DNA from: Clostridiales bacterium
GTDB taxonomy: Bacteria > Bacillota > Clostridia > Christensenellales > Borkfalkiaceae
Direction: 5' to 3'
Length of the DNA stretch: 64,000 nt
Assembly (NCBI GenBank): GCA_022508285.1
Contig: JAFLVN010000004.1
Span: 1-64,000, forward strand
Notes under the pieces: model-generated
The model's database searches: none
The model's input: only the letters and a program-made list of their open reading frames with translations
Told to the model about the DNA's origin: nothing
Translations under genes and position numbers: made by a program
Shown here: positions 60,318 through 64,000 of the stretch, one piece after another
How the letters are laid out: every line of letters begins with the position of its first letter
Numbering within the stretch: position 1 is the stretch's first letter

Positions 60318-61401
60318 AAAGAGTAAAAAAGCGGGAGATATCCCGCTTTTAATTTGTGTGTTTTTGATGGCGTGCTTCGGTTGCCTTATGATATATTCGG
60401 CAAGCTCGTATACCGCAGAGGTGCAGTACGGCGACAGTTTGTATTTTGTAAAAAAACAGATAATAGGTCTTGTAATCGGAACGGCGGCAATGCTTGGCAC
60501 TGCGTTTTTGCCGTACTCTAAATTGATTAAGCTCAAATATCCGGCAATAATTATTTCCGCAGTGCTACTTATCCTTGTATTTATTCCGGGGGTGGGCGTT
60601 ACCAACTACGGCGCAACCCGCTGGATAGGCTTCGGCGGACTCACTCTGCAACCTTCGGAAATAGCCAAATATTCATTTGCGCTGTTTGCCGCCGCATACT
60701 TTGCCAAAAATTATAAAAAAGTTAAAACGGTTAAAGGCGTTCTGCCCGTGCTCGGGGTGGGGTTGGCGTTTTGTCTGCTGATAATAATCGAGCCGAATAT
60801 GTCAATTACAATGTGCGTCGGTCTTTTGATGCTCGGTATTATATTTTTGAGCGGCACAAACTTAAAAACTTTTCTCATTATAATAATACCGTGCGCAATC
60901 GCCGTGCCGCTTTTAATCATTCTCGAACCCTACCGATTACAGAGGCTTTCGGCGTTTATCGACCCTTGGGCTTCGCCCAAAGACGAGGGATATCAGCTCA
61001 TTCAATCGCTCTACGCCCTTGGCAACGGCGGACTTTTCGGTACTGGGCTGTTTAACTCTACTCAAAAATACCGCTTTCTTCCCTTTGCCGAAAGCGACTT
61101 TATTCTTGCGATAATGGGAGAGGAGCTTGGGTTTTTCGGGCTTTTAATTTTCTTTTTGGTCTGCGGATTTATAATTTTCAGAGGTATGCGGATTGCCAAA
61201 AACTGCAATGAGCGGTTCGGCTATTTACTTGCGTCGGGCTTTACTCTCGTATACGGAATACAGGTAATTATAAACGCCCTCGTAGTGAGCGGCGCAATTC
61301 CCCCCACGGGACTACCTTTACCTTTGATTTCAAGCGGAAATACTTCGTTAATCATAACAATGGCTTCGATGGGTGTACTTTATAATATTTCGCGGAATTA
61401 A
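60304..61401 (+). CDS. ftsW: SEDS-family division glycosyltransferase FtsW
   Basis: A 365-residue polytopic SEDS protein, the peptidoglycan polymerase that works with FtsI at the septum. About ten helices are evident. Hallmarks are GATRWIGFGGLTLQPSEIAKYSF (about 99-121, quoted in part), the DPWASPKDEGYQLIQSL loop with its conserved Asp, and the PPTGLPLPLISSGNTSLI segment. Position next to murD and ftsI supports FtsW rather than RodA or SpoVE, although SpoVE is close in sequence. Confidence 0.93.
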   Translation: MKPFKKSKKAGDIPLLICVFLMACFGCLMIYSASSYTAEVQYGDSLYFVKKQIIGLVIGTAAMLGTAFLPYSKLIKLKYPAIIISAVLLILVFIPGVGVTNYGATRWIGFGGLTLQPSEIAKYSFALFAAAYFAKNYKKVKTVKGVLPVLGVGLAFCLLIIIEPNMSITMCVGLLMLGIIFLSGTNLKTFLIIIIPCAIAVPLLIILEPYRLQRLSAFIDPWASPKDEGYQLIQSLYALGNGGLFGTGLFNSTQKYRFLPFAESDFILAIMGEELGFFGLLIFFLVCGFIIFRGMRIAKNCNERFGYLLASGFTLVYGIQVIINALVVSGAIPPTGLPLPLISSGNTSLIITMASMGVLYNISRN

Positions 61402-61458
61402 CAAGGCTTAAGCTGTCCGCCATATAATAAAGTATATTTTACTACTCGGAGTCAAATA

Positions 61459-62715
61459 ATGGAAAAATACGTTATTAATGGAGGAAACAAGCTATACGGA
61501 AGCGTCAAAATTCAATCTGCTAAAAATTCGGTGCTTCCCATACTTGCTGCTGCTGTTCTGACAGACGGAAAGGTAACGATTACAAACGTGCCGCATATCT
61601 CCGACGTCAGGAACATGGTAAAAATTTTAACCCGTCTCGGATGCAGTGCCGTATTCGACGGCGAAAATATAATAATCGACAGCTCATCGGCGGACTGTTT
61701 TGAAATACCGAGCGGACTCGCTCACGAGCTCAGATCTTCGGTATTCTTGCTCGGTTCGCTGATTTCACGCTTCAAAATGGCAAAAATCGCCTTCCCGGGA
61801 GGGTGCGACATAGGTCTACGACCGGTTGATTTACACCTTACGGGATTGAAGCGGTTAGGTGTTGAAATCACCGAAAAAAACGGATACATACTTTGCAAAT
61901 GCGAAAAACTTACGGGCAACGAGATAATGCTCGACTGTCCCAGCGTGGGCGCTACCGAAAATATAATGCTCGCCGCAGTCAAAGCGGAGGGAACTACGGT
62001 AATAAAAAACGCCGCACGTGAGCCGGAAATCGAGGATTTGCAAAAATTTTTAAACGCAATAGGCGCAAAAGTGCTGGGTGCGGGCAGCGGAACGATTGTA
62101 ATCGAAGGCGTAAAAACACTTGGCGGAACGGAGTTCCAACCAATAAGCGACAGGATAGAGGCAGGCACTTTTCTTGTAGCGGCGGCAATGTGCGGCGGAG
62201 AAGTTCAGCTTGAATGTGCAGGAGCGGAAAATATCAGCTCGCTTTTACATAAACTTCGGGAAAACGGTTGCAATATTCATATAAAAAATGATAAAATAAT
62301 GTTGGAAAGTTCCAGAAGGCTTACTTCCGTAAAGAGCATAGAAACGCAGCCCTATCCCGGATTCCCCACGGACTTGCAGGCACAGATAACTGCGCTCTGC
62401 TGTATATGCAAGGGGCAGTCCATAATTACCGAAAATCTGTTTGAAACCCGCTTCAAATATGTGCCCGAACTCCGCAAAATGGGGGCGGATATCACGGTGA
62501 TAGACCGTAGTGCATTCGTTCGGGGGGTAGACAGATTCAAGGGGGCTACCGTAGTTGCGCACGACTTGCGAGGCGGCGCTGCGCTCGTACTTGCCGCACT
62601 TGCGGCGGAGGGCAGAAGCGAGGTTCTGGATATTTCCCATATCGACAGGGGGTACGGCTCTTTCGAACATAAGCTGCGTGCAATCGGCGGCGATATCGTG
62701 AGGGTCGTTGTTTGA
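61459..62715 (+). CDS. murA: UDP-N-acetylglucosamine 1-carboxyvinyltransferase
   Basis: A 418-residue enzyme for the first committed step of peptidoglycan synthesis, the target of fosfomycin. KIQSAKNSVLPILAAAVL is at the N-terminus. The catalytic Cys lies in FPGGCDIGLRPVDLH (near residue 115), where Cys implies fosfomycin sensitivity rather than the resistant Asp form. The C-terminal HIDRGYGSFEHKLRAIGGD is typical. It sits between ftsW and ftsQ, where murG and murC usually lie. The SD is a short GGAG. Confidence 0.95.
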   Translation: MEKYVINGGNKLYGSVKIQSAKNSVLPILAAAVLTDGKVTITNVPHISDVRNMVKILTRLGCSAVFDGENIIIDSSSADCFEIPSGLAHELRSSVFLLGSLISRFKMAKIAFPGGCDIGLRPVDLHLTGLKRLGVEITEKNGYILCKCEKLTGNEIMLDCPSVGATENIMLAAVKAEGTTVIKNAAREPEIEDLQKFLNAIGAKVLGAGSGTIVIEGVKTLGGTEFQPISDRIEAGTFLVAAAMCGGEVQLECAGAENISSLLHKLRENGCNIHIKNDKIMLESSRRLTSVKSIETQPYPGFPTDLQAQITALCCICKGQSIITENLFETRFKYVPELRKMGADITVIDRSAFVRGVDRFKGATVVAHDLRGGAALVLAALAAEGRSEVLDISHIDRGYGSFEHKLRAIGGDIVRVVV

Positions 62716-62722
62716 CTAAAAT

Positions 62723-63487
62723 ATGAAATACTTAAGAAAAATTATCTGGCTTGTAATAGCGGTTGTATTTCTTGCGTCCGTAATTATCGGTTTCGGAATA
62801 ATTTTTTCTGTAAAAAACGTAAACGTTACGCTTAGAAGTTATAGCTACGGCGCAGAAATGACGGAGGATGAGGAGCAAAGAGCCAACGCCGAAATAAAGG
62901 CTATAAAGGATACGCTTTTCGATAAGTGCGGCGGTAAGCTCATGGGGTTAGTCGACGAGAAGGATATCGCAGAATGTTTTAACGATTCGGGCTACGTACT
63001 TTCAAGCTATGAAAAGGTGTATCCCTGCACGCTTAATATTACCGTTGCCGAACGTGTAGAAACGTTTTTCATCTCGGATGACGACGGTACTTTTTCCGCT
63101 TATGACGGCTCCGGCACGCTTATGCGCAGTGGGGTGAAAGCGGGAGAGGTTGTTGAACCCGCTATTGTGGTCAGTGGAACAACTACCGCAAAGCATATTA
63201 AAGACGTTGCCGAGGTTTCAAAAATATTTGCCGAAAAGTTCTCTGCCCTTCGCTCGGTAGTCAAAGAAATTAAAGTCCGCACTTCAAATGCTTATGCGGG
63301 ATATATGGAGTTTGTTTTCCGTAGCGGAATAACCCTTCATATAGCCGACTATTCAAACCTTACGGCAGCGAAGATGCAGGCAGCCCATAATCTATTTATA
63401 ATGCTGACCGGGGAACAAAAGCTTTCGGGTACAATAGTTGTGAATTTGCGCTCCGACGGCACTGCGGCGGCTTATTATAGCTATTAA
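62723..63487 (+). CDS. FtsQ/DivIB-type cell division protein
   Basis: A 254-residue bitopic membrane protein. One helix (about 7-29) is followed by a POTRA-like region beginning FSVKNVNVTL, then an extracytoplasmic beta domain (about 100-225). The position before ftsA and the topology fit FtsQ/DivIB, which organises FtsL-FtsB-FtsI at the septum. Sequence conservation in this family is low, and the insert of acidic residues after the first strand (EMTEDEEQ) is unusual. No SD is visible; the ATG is 8 nt after the murA stop. Confidence 0.8.
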   Translation: MKYLRKIIWLVIAVVFLASVIIGFGIIFSVKNVNVTLRSYSYGAEMTEDEEQRANAEIKAIKDTLFDKCGGKLMGLVDEKDIAECFNDSGYVLSSYEKVYPCTLNITVAERVETFFISDDDGTFSAYDGSGTLMRSGVKAGEVVEPAIVVSGTTTAKHIKDVAEVSKIFAEKFSALRSVVKEIKVRTSNAYAGYMEFVFRSGITLHIADYSNLTAAKMQAAHNLFIMLTGEQKLSGTIVVNLRSDGTAAAYYSY

Positions 63488-63539
63488 ATTATACTGATTC
63501 CAAATTTTGGTAATTGACGTATATTACGGTACGAATTTC

Positions 63540-63569
63540 AAAAAAGCGGCACTATTTGGCCGCTTTTTT
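63540..63569 (+). terminator. Intrinsic terminator between ftsQ and ftsA
   Basis: AAAAAAGCGGC (63540-63550), 8-nt loop, GCCGCTTTTTT (63559-63569). Confidence 0.88.
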
Positions 63570-63581
63570 ATTTTTATTCAG

Positions 63582-63610
63582 TTGACTTTTTATACAGCGT
63601 ATTATATAAT
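63582..63610 (+). promoter_or_regulatory. Sigma-A promoter for ftsA
   Basis: TTGACT (63582-63587), 17-nt spacer, TATAAT (63605-63610). Together with the terminator just upstream, it makes ftsA a separate transcription unit from the rest of dcw. Confidence 0.85.
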
Positions 63611-63648
63611 TTTATTATATAATAAATTTAAAGGGCACGTTAAAGGTT

Positions 63649-64000
63649 ATGCGTAAAAATTATGTAGCCGTGCTTGATATCCGTTCTTCCGAAATCACGT
63701 CGGTTGTGGGAGAAAGAGGAGTCAACAATACTTTCATAATAAAGAGCAAATATACCTGCGCTTACGACGGTTATGCGGAGGGCGAACTTTTGGACGTTAA
63801 CGGCTTTATTTCAGCTGTGTCCGAAATCGTGCGCAACACTTTAACGTCTGCAAGCGGTATAAAAACTTTCTATGTCGGCGTTCCCGGCGAATTTTTAAAA
63901 CTTGTTAATACTGATAAGGTGCTTACCTTTCAGTCGGCAAAAAAAATACATAAATCCGATTTACAAACCCTCGGCCGCATGTCCGCACCTCCCGTCGAGG
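63649..64000 (+). CDS. ftsA: Cell division protein FtsA (5' part, cut by window end)
   Basis: The first 117 codons of an actin-like protein that tethers FtsZ to the membrane. The opening YVAVLDIRSSEITSVVGERG is the phosphate-1 region, in which DIRSS replaces the usual DIGTS/DLGTS. FISAVSEIVRNTL and FYVGVPGEFLK follow at the SHS2-like insertion domain. The ATG at 63649 is preceded by AAAGG. The frame stays open to the window end. FtsZ is expected just beyond. Confidence 0.85.
   Translation, partial: MRKNYVAVLDIRSSEITSVVGERGVNNTFIIKSKYTCAYDGYAEGELLDVNGFISAVSEIVRNTLTSASGIKTFYVGVPGEFLKLVNTDKVLTFQSAKKIHKSDLQTLGRMSAPPVE

Noticed and set aside
1-64000. CRISPR arrays, prophage, IS transposases, integrons
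   Set aside because: No regularly spaced repeats, transposase or integrase frames, or phage structural genes were seen. The only repeats are the pair at 50960-51111, the 18-bp duplication in infB and the inverted-repeat element at 29426-29549.

Overview
The window reads as a chromosomal segment of an anaerobic, gut-type Clostridia (Bacillota). The evidence is a sporulation pro-sigma-K gene, the Firmicutes-style ispG-polC-rimP-nusA-ylxR-L7Ae-infB-rbfA order, a single-chain clostridial PurL, MurE with a meso-DAP-type motif, tryptophanase, LuxS, and strong Shine-Dalgarno sites mixed with canonical sigma-A promoters (17-nt spacers almost everywhere). The lineage may be one of the uncultured Christensenellales/Borkfalkia-like groups, but that is a guess from gene content. 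No rRNA, phage, IS element or CRISPR was seen, and no gene-free stretch exceeds 300 bases.

Layout. 1-7.0 kb: a small orphan ORF, tRNA-Glu(CTC), an AEC-family transporter divergent from tryptophanase, and a heterodimeric ABC exporter. 7.0-12.5 kb: sigK with a perfect 16-bp inverted repeat over its start, tyrS, a YigZ protein, recX, birA and nnr. 12.5-18.4 kb: a yybP-ykoY-type (Mn2+) riboswitch ahead of a CaCA antiporter, a solitary MazF, lspA-rluD, then der-plsY. 18.4-22.8 kb: two small leftward envelope genes, a TM1266-family regulator with an ABC importer whose binding protein looks circularly permuted, and mscL. 22.9-34.6 kb: a leftward DUF1294-like gene and the purine operon purE-C-F-M-N-H-D-L, interrupted by a 124-bp element with terminal inverted repeats. 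34.6-48.5 kb: nrdR, ispG, a truncated PolC (N-terminal, OB and exonuclease domains only), the rimP-nusA-infB translation/transcription operon, nrnA, truB, ribF, an endonuclease IV relative, pepP-efp and dtd. 48.5-52.5 kb: accessory genes (DUF5662, a ferritin-like protein, luxS), a duplicated 62-bp repeat, tRNA-Arg(CCT), rpsT and murI. 52.5-64 kb: a dcw cell wall/division cluster, mraZ-rsmH-ftsL-ftsI-murE-mraY-murD-ftsW-murA-ftsQ-ftsA, cut by the window end inside ftsA and lacking murF, murG, murC and murB.

Most genes are housekeeping and sit in tight operons with ATGA or TAATG overlaps. Leads most worth following: the permuted binding protein, the truncated PolC at the polC locus, the sigK dyad that only read-through transcripts could fold, a probable ATC start codon for ftsI, the MITE-like element, and recurring leaderless promoters.
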